This document shows positions 8,904 through 18,485 of a stretch of 48,430 nt of DNA, piece by piece (within the stretch, counting starts at the first letter, position 1; each line of letters starts with the position of its first letter). Location of the stretch: the NCBI RefSeq assembly GCF_006476605.1, contig NZ_ML636816.1, forward strand, positions 1 to 48,430. Direction: 5' to 3'. The notes beneath the pieces were generated by a model, which was not told the origin of the DNA, did not search any database, and was given only the letters and a program-made list of their open reading frames with translations. A program made the translations under genes and the position numbers. The stretch comes from Brucella gallinifaecis (lineage in GTDB: Bacteria; Pseudomonadota; Alphaproteobacteria; Rhizobiales; Rhizobiaceae).

Positions 8904-9619
8904 CCACCAGCCTTTCCGTAACCGGGGAAAGCCATCCAGGCTTCAAGCTTGGCCATGCCATAAGTCAGAACCGATACGAGGCTCACATATATAACCAGTA
9001 CCAGCACCATAACTTCGAGTGTGCGGAAGTTATCATTGTAGATCTGTCCGGCGTAATACATCAGTTCAGGGACAGCAATCACCGAAGCCTGAGAGGTCGT
9101 CTTGAAAAGATTACTCAGGATATTTGTGAGTGCCGGAAGGCAGATACGCGTTGCGATCGGCGCTTCAATGCGCCAGAAACGCGACCAGCGGCCATAGCCA
9201 AGAGAGCGTGACGCTTCAATAATCGAACGAGGCATGGTTTCAATGCCAGAACGAAATGCTTCAATTGCCAATGCGCCACCAAACAGGCTGAGCGAAATAG
9301 CAGCGCAAGAGAAGGCACTTAATAACGGAACTGAAAGGCCCGTCACCGGATCGACAACTTTCAAACCTAAAGTCGACAAGGTGAAATACGCAAACAACAT
9401 TTGCAGCAAAGGCGGTGTGTTGCGAAAAACCTCGACAAAAAGCTCAATAAGCGCATCAAGCCAGAAAATACGCAAGGTCAGACCAAGCGCACCCAACATA
9501 CCAATCAGCACCGCAACGAATGAAGAAATCGCTGCGAGCTGAATAGTGTTGAGGACCCCAATCACTAACCAATGCTGGTAGGTCGGATCACCGAGCCATG
9601 AATAATCAAGACCGAACAA
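8900..9619 (-). CDS. polar amino-acid ABC transporter permease
   Basis: 239 residues, HisQ/GlnP-type. A short periplasmic N-terminus is followed by five hydrophobic segments and the EAA loop EASRSLGYGRWSRFWRIEAP (about 138-157), with the VFRNTPPLLQ motif of amino-acid permeases near 64. It starts 21 bases after the binding-protein stop and overlaps the next permease by four bases. It is the partner of that permease in the import channel. Confidence 0.9.
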   Translation of the reverse strand: MFGLDYSWLGDPTYQHWLVIGVLNTIQLAAISSFVAVLIGMLGALGLTLRIFWLDALIELFVEVFRNTPPLLQMLFAYFTLSTLGLKVVDPVTGLSVPLLSAFSCAAISLSLFGGALAIEAFRSGIETMPRSIIEASRSLGYGRWSRFWRIEAPIATRICLPALTNILSNLFKTTSQASVIAVPELMYYAGQIYNDNFRTLEVMVLVLVIYVSLVSVLTYGMAKLEAWMAFPGYGKAGG

Positions 9620-9640
9620 AAGTGCCTCTCCGAGCTGAGC

Positions 9641-10465
9641 TTAGTTGTTTACAGCAGCGGCAGCGGCTTTGGCCCGCTCTGCAATATAATCGGAGGCAGG
9701 CATGTTAAATTCCTTCTCCCACTCGATGAGCTTTCCTTCAGCTTCCGCTTTGTGAATGGCTTTGTCGACGACTTCCTTGAAAGCCACGTCGCCTTCACGA
9801 ATGCCGCCACCCATCGGCGCAAACTCATAAGGCTGAACAGCGATTTTGTAGCCGGCCCAGTCTGCTTCACGCAGCTTCATGCGCAATGTGATGTCGTCAA
9901 AAACGAAACCGATGCAGCGATTATCCTTAAGGGCACGATAGGCTTCCGGCGGGTTCTTGAAAGCAACCAGCTTCATGCCGAATTCTTCTGTCATCTTCTT
10001 ATTGAAGTATGAACCCTGAATGCCGCACACAGTTTGACCTTTAAACTGATCCCAGCTGTCGATCTTGGCTTCCTTTGCCATCATGACCGAAGGACCGCCA
10101 GCCGAAACATACTGCGTGGTGAAATCGATTACCCGATCCCGTTCCGGCGAAATTCCAAGCGTCGCGAACACAATATCAACACGGCCAGCCGACAAAAATT
10201 CAATACGGTTTGCCGCGACTACCGGAACCAATTCGATCTTATCTTCAGAACCAAGAAGTTCTTTTGCAACATATTTTGCCAACTCTATTTCAAAGCCGAC
10301 GATCTCACCTTTTTCATTCAAATAACCATAAGGCGCATAATCATTTTTCACGCCGACAATGAGCTTGTCGCGCTCTTTAATCGTCGCAAGCGTATCGGCC
10401 ACAGCATTCTGAGCTGCCAGTACCGCGCACATGGCCACCGTCGACAGAATAATTTTTCTGATCAT
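9641..10465 (-). CDS. periplasmic amino-acid-binding protein (SBP family 3)
   Basis: 274 residues with a signal peptide (cleavage near AVA-DT, residue 23) and the family 3 core: IKERDKLIVGVKNDYAPYGY, IVGFEIELAKYVAKE and DIVFATLGISPERDRVIDFT. These proteins bind polar or cationic amino acids and related amines in the periplasm. It is the first gene of the minus-strand operon and the first product made, as usual for binding proteins needed in excess. The ligand is not determined; the downstream oxidases suggest an amine, an N-alkyl amino acid or an opine-like compound. Confidence 0.9.
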   Translation of the reverse strand: MIRKIILSTVAMCAVLAAQNAVADTLATIKERDKLIVGVKNDYAPYGYLNEKGEIVGFEIELAKYVAKELLGSEDKIELVPVVAANRIEFLSAGRVDIVFATLGISPERDRVIDFTTQYVSAGGPSVMMAKEAKIDSWDQFKGQTVCGIQGSYFNKKMTEEFGMKLVAFKNPPEAYRALKDNRCIGFVFDDITLRMKLREADWAGYKIAVQPYEFAPMGGGIREGDVAFKEVVDKAIHKAEAEGKLIEWEKEFNMPASDYIAERAKAAAAAVNN

Positions 10466-10618
10466 TTAAGTTCCCTTTTTTGAATATTCAGAATCCACTC
10501 GATATGAGGCCGCTGCTTTTTTAATCATTTTCCCATGCAGCCTTTATTTCATCATTGAACACCGATATTTCTCACTATACAAGTTATGTTGGTAGTATTT
10601 TTTACAATGTGAGAATTC
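10466..10618. promoter_or_regulatory. divergent promoter region, importer operon / IclR gene
   Basis: 153 bases between the divergent binding-protein gene and the IclR gene. On the plus strand TTGAAC (10555-10560), 17 bases, TACAAG (10578-10583) is a plausible weak sigma70-type promoter for the regulator. A matching minus-strand promoter was not assigned with confidence. The divergent arrangement suggests the IclR protein binds here, but no strong palindrome stands out. Confidence 0.4.
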
Positions 10619-11392
10619 ATGATCAAAAATCCCAAAACTTCTCCAACAGGCGGCACCCAACTTTTGGATCGCGCTGTGCAATTGCTTGATCTGGTCGCTG
10701 ACGGAGGCAATGATGGGCTTACATTGAAGAGGCTCACGGAGCTGTCGGGGCTTAACAACGCCACCTGCCATCGCATTCTCAACACGCTTGTCGGCCATAA
10801 GCTTCTTGCAAGAGATGATAAAAAACGCTGCTATCGGTTAGGCGCACGTATGTCGATTTACGGTGCGCGGGCAGCAAGAGGCCCGGGACTCATAAGCCGC
10901 TGCGAAATTGCGCTGACCCGACTACGCCGTCGTACCGGAGATACTGTACACCTCATGGCACGGTTTAATCATGATTCTGTCTGCCTTGACCGCAGAGATG
11001 GAGAATGCGTGGTCCCCACCTTAACCGGCATGATCGGTGGTTCAGTGCCACTGGGTGTCGGCCCTGGATCAATTGCCATGCTGTCTTATCTTGATGAGGA
11101 CGAGCAAGACTTTATCATTCGTGCCAATCTTGAACGCTATTCAGGCTATAAGGGATTAACCGTCGATAGAATTCACGAATTGATAGAAGAAACGCGGGAA
11201 CGCGGATATGCTATCGATAATGAGGAGCTCATAAAAGGAATTGTAGGAATCGCTGTGCCTATTTTCACGGACGGTGTGACTGCTGGAGCATCCATAGGCT
11301 TCACGATACTCGGCGCAAAACTGGCTCCCAATTCCTTAACCGAATACGCCCGCATACTCAAAGATGAAGTAACCGCTATTCTGGATCAGTAA
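10619..11392 (+). CDS. IclR-family transcriptional regulator
   Basis: 257 residues: N-terminal winged helix-turn-helix (GLTLKRLTELSGLNNATCHRILNTL, about 35-60) and a C-terminal IclR effector domain ending in the conserved GIVGIAVPIF segment. IclR proteins act as dimers or tetramers that repress or activate neighbouring catabolic genes in response to a small metabolite. It is divergent from the amino-acid importer and amine oxidase operon and convergent with the ALDH16 operon, from which a bidirectional terminator separates it, so the importer operon is the likely target. Confidence 0.9.
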   Translation: MIKNPKTSPTGGTQLLDRAVQLLDLVADGGNDGLTLKRLTELSGLNNATCHRILNTLVGHKLLARDDKKRCYRLGARMSIYGARAARGPGLISRCEIALTRLRRRTGDTVHLMARFNHDSVCLDRRDGECVVPTLTGMIGGSVPLGVGPGSIAMLSYLDEDEQDFIIRANLERYSGYKGLTVDRIHELIEETRERGYAIDNEELIKGIVGIAVPIFTDGVTAGASIGFTILGAKLAPNSLTEYARILKDEVTAILDQ

Positions 11393-11479
11393 TGGTTTGA
11401 TCCAGAAGAAACAGGCTGGTTCATGAGAATTTAGAAAACAAACGCGAAGTTTAAAACAAATAAATGACTAATTAGAAAT

Positions 11480-11511
11480 AGAAAGGCCCGGTGAACTCAC
11501 CGGGCCTTTCT
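11480..11511. terminator. strong bidirectional terminator
   Basis: Perfect 13-bp stem AGAAAGGCCCGGT / ACCGGGCCTTTCT with loop GAACTC, placed between the convergent IclR gene and the ALDH16 gene, two bases from the ALDH16 stop. The A-rich left side and T-rich right side give it terminator form in both directions. Confidence 0.85.
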
Positions 11512-11513
11512 AT

Positions 11514-13910
11514 TTATGCACCGTATGGTACCCAGATGTTTTTGACCTGGATAGCTTTACGCAGATAATCACGGCCCTGTGCTTCGGCTTTATTGCTCCA
11601 GTTCGGCAGACGACCATTGCTGACCCATGTCGCTTTGAGGTTTCCTGCGGAAGCTTTTTCAACCATAGCGCTGCCATCTTTTGAGCCGAAGTACCAAAGA
11701 GCTGCCACTTCATCATGCTCGGCCAAGGTTTTGGTAAGGACATCACGCTCGCCAGTGACGATATTGACGACACCACCCGGAACATCCGATGTATCGAGCA
11801 GTTGATAAAAATCACCCGCAATCAGCGGATGACGGCTTGACGGCACGACAACCGTACGATTGCCCATGGTAATGGCAGGCAGAACAAGCGAGACAAGTGA
11901 GAGAAGCGGGGCCTCATCCGGGCAGACAATTCCCATCACTCCCCATGGTTCATTCATGGCAAGTGTCACATGACGAGACTTGGTTGAGTGGACAGCACCA
12001 TCGAATTTGTCGGCCTGTGCTGCGTAGTAGAAAATCCGGCGTAACGATGCCTCGACTTCCTCTGTGGCTTTCTTTTCGCTGACGCCGGTGCTTTCGACCA
12101 GTCGATTGATAAAGTCACTGCGGCGGGCATCGAGATTTTCACCCAGATAATAAAGCACCTGCGCCCGGTTATGCGCTGTTGCATTGCCCCAGCTTGATGC
12201 CTTTGCGGCAGCCTCAACCGCATTGCGAATGTCTTTGCGGTTGCTGATCCCGACCTGACCGATAACCGTACCAGCCTTGCCAATAACAGAATAACTGTAA
12301 CCACTGTCGGAACGTACCTGCTTTCCGCCAATATAGTTCTTCATCGTACGGTCAATGCCGTTGGTTGCAATCTTTGCCTCACCTGAAGGCAAAGCGGATG
12401 GCACGAAGCTTTCATTCACCTTGGATGGAGCAAGCGCCTTTTCCCAATCGGCTACGAGATATTCGTAAAGCCCTTCACGTGCCCCTTCACGGCCATAGCC
12501 GCTTTCGCGATAGCCACCAAAGCCTGCCCCCGCATCAAGCATATTGGTACAGTTGATCCAGACAACCCCAGCCTTCACGTGCGCCGCAAGATCAAGCGCG
12601 ACATTGATGTTTTCTGACCAGATGGATGCAGCGAGGCCATAACGCGTGTTATTTGCAAGGGCTACAGCTTCATCCGGCGTGCGAAAACTTGTAGCAGCAG
12701 CAATTGGTCCGAAGATTTCCACCTGACAAACCGTTGCAGCCTGATCAACATCTGTGAAGAAACCCGGTGCAATATAATTGCCTTTCGCTGGCATAGGGTT
12801 GGGTGTTTGCCAAAGCTGGCCGCCTTCCTCAATGCCCTTTTGAATGAGATCAGAAATGCGCTTCACCTGTGTCGGCGAGACAATCGCACCAACATCGGTC
12901 GATTTATCAAGCGGGTCACCGACGCGTAAGGTCTCAAGCCGCTTTCTCAGCTTGGCATAAAAACGATCGGCAATGCCTTCCTGCACCAGAAGACGTGAGC
13001 CTGCACAACAGACTTCACCCTGATTAAACCAGATGGCATCGACCACGCCTTCAACGGCTGCATCAAGATCAGCATCTTCAAACACAATGAAAGGCGACTT
13101 GCCACCAAGTTCCAGAGAAAGCTTCTTGCCAGAGCCGGCAGTCTGCTCGCGAATAATGCGGCCCACCTGTGTTGAACCGGTGAAGGCAACCTTGTTCACG
13201 TCTTCATGACCACAGATGCTAGCGCCTGTTGTACCATCGCCCTGAACAATATTGACCACGCCCGCAGGCAGACCAACTTCATGGCAGATTTCTGCAAAGG
13301 CAATGGCCGTCAATGGTGTCAGATCGGCAGGCTTTAACACCACCGTATTGCCTGCTGCGAGTGCAGGGGCGATCTTCCATGCCAGCATCAAAAGCGGGAA
13401 GTTCCATGGAATGACCTGCGCGCAGACACCAACAGGCGAAAAGCCTTTAAACTCGTCTTCGACCATCTCTGCCCAACCGGCATGATGGTAAAAGTGACGA
13501 ACAGCGAGAGGAATATCGATGTCGCGGGTTTCGCGCAGCGGCTTGCCATTATCCATTGCTTCGAGCACCGAAAGAAAGCGTTCGCGCTTCTGGATATGGC
13601 GGGCAATGGCATAAAGATATTTGGCACGTTCATGGCCGGAAAGCTTCGACCATTTACCAAAGGAGTTACGTGCCGCTTTTACCGCCTGATCAACATCTTC
13701 CACTGTGCCAAGCAGAATCTCCGCCAGCTTGTCGCCATTGGCGGGATTGGCTACAGCAATGGTCTGACGACCTTCCGGCTTGGTGAAAGAGCCATTGATG
13801 TAATGACCAAACGAACGGCCATGCTGTTCCAGCCACTGCTTCACATCGGCGCTGGCTTCGGGGGAAGGTCCATATTCCATGGTCTTCAGAATGTCCTTGA
13901 TAGGTCGCAT
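11514..13910 (-). CDS. two-domain aldehyde dehydrogenase, ALDH16-like
   Basis: 798 residues, about 300 longer than an ordinary ALDH. Residues about 30-505 form a complete ALDH with Asn170 (IPWNFP), Glu267 (LELGGK) and the nucleophile in GEVCCAGS (Cys301, perhaps Cys302). Residues about 530-798 repeat the cofactor-binding half (YIGGKQVRS, NEPWGVMGIVCPDE, GNRTVVVPSSRHPL) but have no Cys/Glu pair, so the second half is catalytically dead. This is the plan of the ALDH16 family, known in animals and some bacteria. The ATG at 13910 has GGAAC before it; a longer frame to 13979 adds residues unlike the family. It is the last gene of the eight-gene operon, 71 bases after deoC, so it probably oxidises the acetaldehyde released by that aldolase. 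Confidence 0.87.
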   Translation of the reverse strand: MRPIKDILKTMEYGPSPEASADVKQWLEQHGRSFGHYINGSFTKPEGRQTIAVANPANGDKLAEILLGTVEDVDQAVKAARNSFGKWSKLSGHERAKYLYAIARHIQKRERFLSVLEAMDNGKPLRETRDIDIPLAVRHFYHHAGWAEMVEDEFKGFSPVGVCAQVIPWNFPLLMLAWKIAPALAAGNTVVLKPADLTPLTAIAFAEICHEVGLPAGVVNIVQGDGTTGASICGHEDVNKVAFTGSTQVGRIIREQTAGSGKKLSLELGGKSPFIVFEDADLDAAVEGVVDAIWFNQGEVCCAGSRLLVQEGIADRFYAKLRKRLETLRVGDPLDKSTDVGAIVSPTQVKRISDLIQKGIEEGGQLWQTPNPMPAKGNYIAPGFFTDVDQAATVCQVEIFGPIAAATSFRTPDEAVALANNTRYGLAASIWSENINVALDLAAHVKAGVVWINCTNMLDAGAGFGGYRESGYGREGAREGLYEYLVADWEKALAPSKVNESFVPSALPSGEAKIATNGIDRTMKNYIGGKQVRSDSGYSYSVIGKAGTVIGQVGISNRKDIRNAVEAAAKASSWGNATAHNRAQVLYYLGENLDARRSDFINRLVESTGVSEKKATEEVEASLRRIFYYAAQADKFDGAVHSTKSRHVTLAMNEPWGVMGIVCPDEAPLLSLVSLVLPAITMGNRTVVVPSSRHPLIAGDFYQLLDTSDVPGGVVNIVTGERDVLTKTLAEHDEVAALWYFGSKDGSAMVEKASAGNLKATWVSNGRLPNWSNKAEAQGRDYLRKAIQVKNIWVPYGA

Positions 13911-13981
13911 TTTATGTTCCTTACGAGCATTTCCAGCAAAGTTCTTGGCGCCCTGCGCCTGGAAATGCGTAAAAGCCAAAT

Positions 13982-15001
13982 TTAAGCAGCGGCGTGACGG
14001 TTGGTGCTCGAATAACGTCCGGTCACGAAGTGCTCCAATTGCCGTTCAATATCGCCAAGCATCGATGATGCGCCGATGCGGAACAGATCCGGTTCCAGCC
14101 AGCGATTGCCGAGTTCTTCTTTCATAAGCGTGAGCCATGCCAGAGCATCTTTGGAGGTCTTGAGACCACCGGCCGGCTTGAAGCCAACGATCTGGCCAGA
14201 CAATTCGCCATAATCGCGCAAGGCGCGTACCATGGTCAGGCTAACTGGCAGCGTCGCATTAACATCTTCCTTGCCGGTCGAGGTCTTGATAAAATCGGAA
14301 CCCGCCTGCATAGCCACCATCGAGGCGCGATAAACATTGCTCAGCGTGTTAAGGTCGCCGGTCGCAAGAATGGCCTTCATATGAGCGTCACCACAGGCTT
14401 CACGCATGGCTGAAATCTCATCATAAAGCGCTGACCAGTTCTGTGTGAGCACATGCTCGCGTGTAATCACGATGTCGATCTCATCCGCACCCTGCTCAAC
14501 CGCATAGGCAATTTCGGCCAGCCGCAATGGCAGCGGCGTCAATCCTGCCGGAAAGCCTGTCGCAACCGACGCCACAGGAATGCCGGCCCCCTCAAGCGCC
14601 TTAACCGCATGGGGCACCATGGTCGGATAAACACAGACAGCACCTGTGGTAATGCCGGCATCGCCGAGCCCAAGCGCCTCCAGAATATCATCGCGTACCG
14701 GACGGCGTGCCTTGGCGCAAAGACGGCGCACACGACCTTCAGTATCGTCACCGGCAAGGGTAGTCAGATCAATGCATTGAATCGCCCGGACAAGCCAAGC
14801 TGCCTGATATTCTTTCTTGATCGAACGACGTGTCGGCAAGCTCGAAGCACGCCGCTCCGATGCACTGCGGTTTACAACAACATCTTCAAACCATTCAGGC
14901 CGTAAAGATGTGCCACTATTGCGGGGAAAATTCATAATTTCATCAACCATACTCGCAGAGGAAGAAAGCGTAGTGAAACTGGCAGGAATTGAGACCGTCA
15001 T
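13982..15001 (-). CDS. deoC: deoxyribose-phosphate aldolase
   Basis: 339 residues, the long DERA form with an N-terminal extension and a C-terminal HFVTGRY segment as in eukaryotic DERA. The catalytic set is intact: Schiff-base Lys239 in DFIKTSTGK, Lys275 in VGFKPAGG and Asp176 in DEIDIV. DERA splits 2-deoxyribose-5-phosphate into glyceraldehyde-3-phosphate and acetaldehyde. Its ATG overlaps the permease stop as ATGA, so it belongs firmly to the sugar operon. Next to an ALDH16 enzyme, the acetaldehyde would go to acetate. There are no nucleoside phosphorylase or phosphopentomutase genes here, so it serves an imported sugar or polyol and not nucleoside salvage (inference). Confidence 0.92.
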   Translation of the reverse strand: MTVSIPASFTTLSSSASMVDEIMNFPRNSGTSLRPEWFEDVVVNRSASERRASSLPTRRSIKKEYQAAWLVRAIQCIDLTTLAGDDTEGRVRRLCAKARRPVRDDILEALGLGDAGITTGAVCVYPTMVPHAVKALEGAGIPVASVATGFPAGLTPLPLRLAEIAYAVEQGADEIDIVITREHVLTQNWSALYDEISAMREACGDAHMKAILATGDLNTLSNVYRASMVAMQAGSDFIKTSTGKEDVNATLPVSLTMVRALRDYGELSGQIVGFKPAGGLKTSKDALAWLTLMKEELGNRWLEPDLFRIGASSMLGDIERQLEHFVTGRYSSTNRHAAA

Positions 15002-16011
15002 CCTCGGCCCTTTCTGTGATCGATAAACCGGTTAAGAAGAATGGCAGCGACAATAATGACCCCGGTAACGGTCATCTGATAGAAAGACCCCCAACCAAGC
15101 AGGTTGAAGATATTTCTGAGCACCTGAAGCAGCATGACTGCGAAGAACGTGCCCAATATGCTGCCACGCCCGCCAAACAAACTGGTTCCGCCCAGCACGA
15201 CAGCAGCGATTGCATCGAGTTCAAGGCCCTGTGCCGCTGTTGGCTGCCCGATGCGCAAACGAGAGGTAAGCAATATGCCAGCAAAAGATGCCATCAGACC
15301 GGAAATCGAAAAGACGGCGATGATCATGCCACGTGTCGGCAAACCGGAAAGGCGTGCAGCTTCAGGATTGCCACCCGTTGCATAGACATATTCGCCAAAA
15401 ACCGTATAGCGAAGAACAAGACCCGCAATAATACAAAGGGCAATGAAGATTATTCCCATTGAGGCTATAGCGAAGCCCGGGAAGACTGGCACCATTGTTG
15501 AACTGATCGTTGCAAAACCTGCTGGTAATCCACTCACAGGAACGCCATCAGTCAAAAGATAAGTCAGGCCACGAAATGAAACCAAACCGGCCAGTGTGAT
15601 AATAAAGCTCGGCACCTGTGCGAGGGCGGATATAGCTCCCATTCCTGCTCCGCAAGCCATACCTGCAAATGCAGTTATGACAACGGCTACAACCGGATCA
15701 TAACCTTGCGCCATGAGCACGGCGACCAGCATGCCACAAAGTGCGGCAACGCTCCCCACTGACAAATCAATATTGCCGGTCAGAATGACGAAGGTCATGC
15801 CAACCGCAACAACGCCGACAACCGATGCCTGCTGAAACAGGTTTGCAATATTACCGAAGGTTAGAAAGTTGCTGGAAAGACTGGAGGCGATTGCAACGAC
15901 CAACAGGAAGATAACGATAAAATTATATTCTACCGCCAGATTGATCAGGCGTTTGGTCACAGGAGCCCTGTCTGCTTGAGCGCTCAATAATGGTGTATCA
16001 GTGCTGGACAT
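14998..16011 (-). CDS. ribose-type ABC transporter permease (RbsC family)
   Basis: 337 residues, mostly hydrophobic, about 8-10 membrane helices. It has the family hallmarks GNIDLSVGSVAALCGM (about 79-94), the cytoplasmic GNPEAARLSGLPTRG loop that meets the ATPase, and AVVLGGTSLFGGRG near the end. It overlaps the ATPase gene upstream by 14 bases and deoC downstream by 4. Two copies should form the sugar channel with the two-domain ATPase and the binding protein of the same operon. Confidence 0.9.
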   Translation of the reverse strand: MSSTDTPLLSAQADRAPVTKRLINLAVEYNFIVIFLLVVAIASSLSSNFLTFGNIANLFQQASVVGVVAVGMTFVILTGNIDLSVGSVAALCGMLVAVLMAQGYDPVVAVVITAFAGMACGAGMGAISALAQVPSFIITLAGLVSFRGLTYLLTDGVPVSGLPAGFATISSTMVPVFPGFAIASMGIIFIALCIIAGLVLRYTVFGEYVYATGGNPEAARLSGLPTRGMIIAVFSISGLMASFAGILLTSRLRIGQPTAAQGLELDAIAAVVLGGTSLFGGRGSILGTFFAVMLLQVLRNIFNLLGWGSFYQMTVTGVIIVAAILLNRFIDHRKGRG

Positions 16012-17497
16012 GGAAACTGTCCCCCAGAATTGTTGTTTTCAGGATCGTGTCACGATCGGTTTTTGAAGGATCATAGCGAGCAATAATGCGGCCTTCATGG
16101 AAGACCCATATGCTATCGCAGGATGAGTAAAGTTCATCCAGTTCACTGCTGGCGACGATAACAGCTGCGCCCTCATCGGCAAGCTTGTGGACCAGATTAT
16201 AGAGATCAGCCTTGGCACCAATATCAAGTCCGCGACTTGGTTCATCGAGCAGCAGAATTCGGGCGCCATTGATTATCCACTTGGCCAGAACAACCTTTTG
16301 CTGATTACCGCCGGAAAGCTGGACAACCGACTGTTCGGGAAAACCATATTTGATTGAAAGACTAGCGAGAACTGGCTGCGTGCGCTGTTTCTGGAAACTG
16401 TGGCGGGTAAGCCAGTTCGATTTCATAGCTGGCAAAGTGGCATTCTTATAGATTGGCGCATGAAGGATAAGCCCTTCAGTCTTTCGGTTCTCCGGCACAA
16501 GCCCAATACCGAACCGAATGGCGTCTGATGGATAACGCGGCTTAAACGGCTTGCCATCAATCTGAACATCGCCCTGAAAAGCCCGTGCTCCAAACAGTGA
16601 TTTCAGAAAGCTCGTACGCCCGGAACCATTCAGCCCCGTCAACCCCGTCACTTCACCCCAACGCACCTGAAAATCATCAATATGCAGGCCTTCATCGCCT
16701 TTGAGACTGGTCACCTTCAGCGCGACTTCACCTGTTGCTGGCGGACGTTCCTGTCGCTCGACCAGTGAGCGCTCGCGGCCTATAATCGCCTCGACCAGCA
16801 TTTCATCGCCGGTAGAACTCAATTCAAAAGTCTCGATCGTTTTGCCGCCGCGCAAGACAGTCACGCGGTCACCAATTTCACGCAGCTCACCAAGGCGATG
16901 GCTGACATAAAGGATTGCAACCCCTTGCCGGGTCAGTTCGCGAATAACCTCAAAAACGCTTTTGAGTTCTGTTTCGTTAAGCGCTGCCGACGGCTCATCC
17001 ATAATGATGATTTTTGCGTCCATGGTCAGTGAACGCGCGATTGCAGTAAGTTGCTGGTTTGCGACCGATAGCGTCTCAATACGCGCATCGGGTGCGAAAT
17101 TCGCCCCCACTCGCTTGAGTGCTTCCACAGCTTTGCGCCGACGATCCTTTTTTCTCAGAAAGCCTAATGTTTTTGGCGCATGTCCCAGAAACATATTTTC
17201 TTCGACGGTCAGTTGCGGAACCAGATCAAGTTCCTGATAAATCATCGAAATACCAAGACGTGAGGCTTCCGACGGTGATCTTGGCGAGACTTTTTTGCCA
17301 TCTATCGCGACAGTGCCCGTCGAAGGGCGCAGTGCACCCGCAATGATTTTGAGAAATGTCGACTTTCCAGCGCCATTTGCGCCCAGCAAACAATGTATTT
17401 CGCCTTTTTGAATGTCGATTGAAGCATGTTCCAGCGCAACAATATTGGGCGGAAACCGCTTGGAGACGTTGCTTACGGACAAAACGCTATGGGACAT
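15998..17497 (-). CDS. two-domain sugar ABC transporter ATPase (RbsA/MglA family)
   Basis: 499 residues with two ATPase halves. The first has Walker A GANGAGKST, signature-like LSVANQQLTAIARSL and Walker B IIIMDEPSAAL. The second has the usual degenerate Walker A (GLNGSGRTSFLK), signature LSGGNQQKVVLAKW and DEPSRGLD. This one-chain double ATPase powers ribose/galactose-type importers. It overlaps the regulator gene by 11 bases and the permease by 14. Confidence 0.92.
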   Translation of the reverse strand: MSHSVLSVSNVSKRFPPNIVALEHASIDIQKGEIHCLLGANGAGKSTFLKIIAGALRPSTGTVAIDGKKVSPRSPSEASRLGISMIYQELDLVPQLTVEENMFLGHAPKTLGFLRKKDRRRKAVEALKRVGANFAPDARIETLSVANQQLTAIARSLTMDAKIIIMDEPSAALNETELKSVFEVIRELTRQGVAILYVSHRLGELREIGDRVTVLRGGKTIETFELSSTGDEMLVEAIIGRERSLVERQERPPATGEVALKVTSLKGDEGLHIDDFQVRWGEVTGLTGLNGSGRTSFLKSLFGARAFQGDVQIDGKPFKPRYPSDAIRFGIGLVPENRKTEGLILHAPIYKNATLPAMKSNWLTRHSFQKQRTQPVLASLSIKYGFPEQSVVQLSGGNQQKVVLAKWIINGARILLLDEPSRGLDIGAKADLYNLVHKLADEGAAVIVASSELDELYSSCDSIWVFHEGRIIARYDPSKTDRDTILKTTILGDSFHVQH

Positions 17498-18485
17498 TTG
17501 AAACCTCTAGGGCATGTCGTGCTGTGGCCTCATCGGTCACGATAACCTTGAGATATCCAGCTGCGAGTGCGGCGACAGCGATATTGTGTTTTTCGGGACC
17601 GGAAACGACGCCGATACTGTGTTGCTTTCTGGAAAGGGATTCCAGGCGCAATCCCAGTGTACGATCATCGATCGAGCTATCGACAATGGCGCCCTTCATA
17701 TCGACAAAGCGTCCAAGAATATCACCCACGGCACCCGCATCACGCAAACGATCAATGTCGGTTTCGTTGAGATAACCTGAGCTTAAAAGGACCGATTGAT
17801 GCGTGATGCCGCCCATGCCAAAACAAACGGTTTCTGCCTGTTCTGCCAGTTCCATCACCCGCTCGACAATTGGATCCTCTTCAAGCGCATCGCGTGTACT
17901 CTTCTTGCCAAGAATGGCCGGAACCGGCAGCAATGTGGTTTTGCCATTGCCTGCTGCGGCTGCAAATTCTTCAGCAACGGCACTGGTTCTGACGGTTGTT
18001 GAATGCAGATGCGTTGATCCATTGACTAAGACGACATGCAATCCGGGGCACCAGTTGCTTGGCAAAAATTTCGCCACGGCGGACATGGTTCGCCCCCAGG
18101 AAACCCCCACTAAGTCTGGCTTTGGATGCATGGCTGCAAGATAATGTGCCGCCGCCTGCGCCACACTTTCCATCAACAAAGCCGAATCTGTGCTGTCCCC
18201 TGTCGGCACTACGATTGCATCATGAAGATGATATTGCTGCTGCAACATGATTTCGAGTTCGGTGCGGCGCTGTGCACGTGGAGTAATCTCAATCCTGACA
18301 ACACCCAGCTCCTTGGCTTCGGTCATAAGCCGTCCCACCTGCCAGCGGGTAAGTCCAAGTTCCTTTGCGATCTCACTCTGCGTCCGCTCGAGTTCATAAT
18401 AGAGCTTGGCAACCCGCACCATAAGATGCTCGCGCTGTTCATCGGAAGGAAGACGTACGGATGGGTTCAAACGGCTGTCGTTCAT
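17487..18485 (-). CDS. SorC/DeoR-family sugar-responsive regulator
   Basis: 332 residues. The N-terminal helix-turn-helix is YELERTQSEIAKELGLTRWQVGRLMTEA (about 30-57); the rest is the SorC sugar-binding domain (LVGVSWGRTM, VCFGMGGI, AIVDSSIDDRTLGL), which binds phosphorylated sugars in relatives such as SorC, EryD and LsrR. It lies inside the operon between kinase and ATPase, with its ATG overlapping the kinase stop (ATGA), which fixes the start; a longer frame only reads the kinase gene. It probably represses its own operon by binding the inverted repeat at 22215-22261 and is released by the phosphorylated product of the kinase (inference). Confidence 0.87.
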   Translation of the reverse strand: MNDSRLNPSVRLPSDEQREHLMVRVAKLYYELERTQSEIAKELGLTRWQVGRLMTEAKELGVVRIEITPRAQRRTELEIMLQQQYHLHDAIVVPTGDSTDSALLMESVAQAAAHYLAAMHPKPDLVGVSWGRTMSAVAKFLPSNWCPGLHVVLVNGSTHLHSTTVRTSAVAEEFAAAAGNGKTTLLPVPAILGKKSTRDALEEDPIVERVMELAEQAETVCFGMGGITHQSVLLSSGYLNETDIDRLRDAGAVGDILGRFVDMKGAIVDSSIDDRTLGLRLESLSRKQHSIGVVSGPEKHNIAVAALAAGYLKVIVTDEATARHALEVSNVP

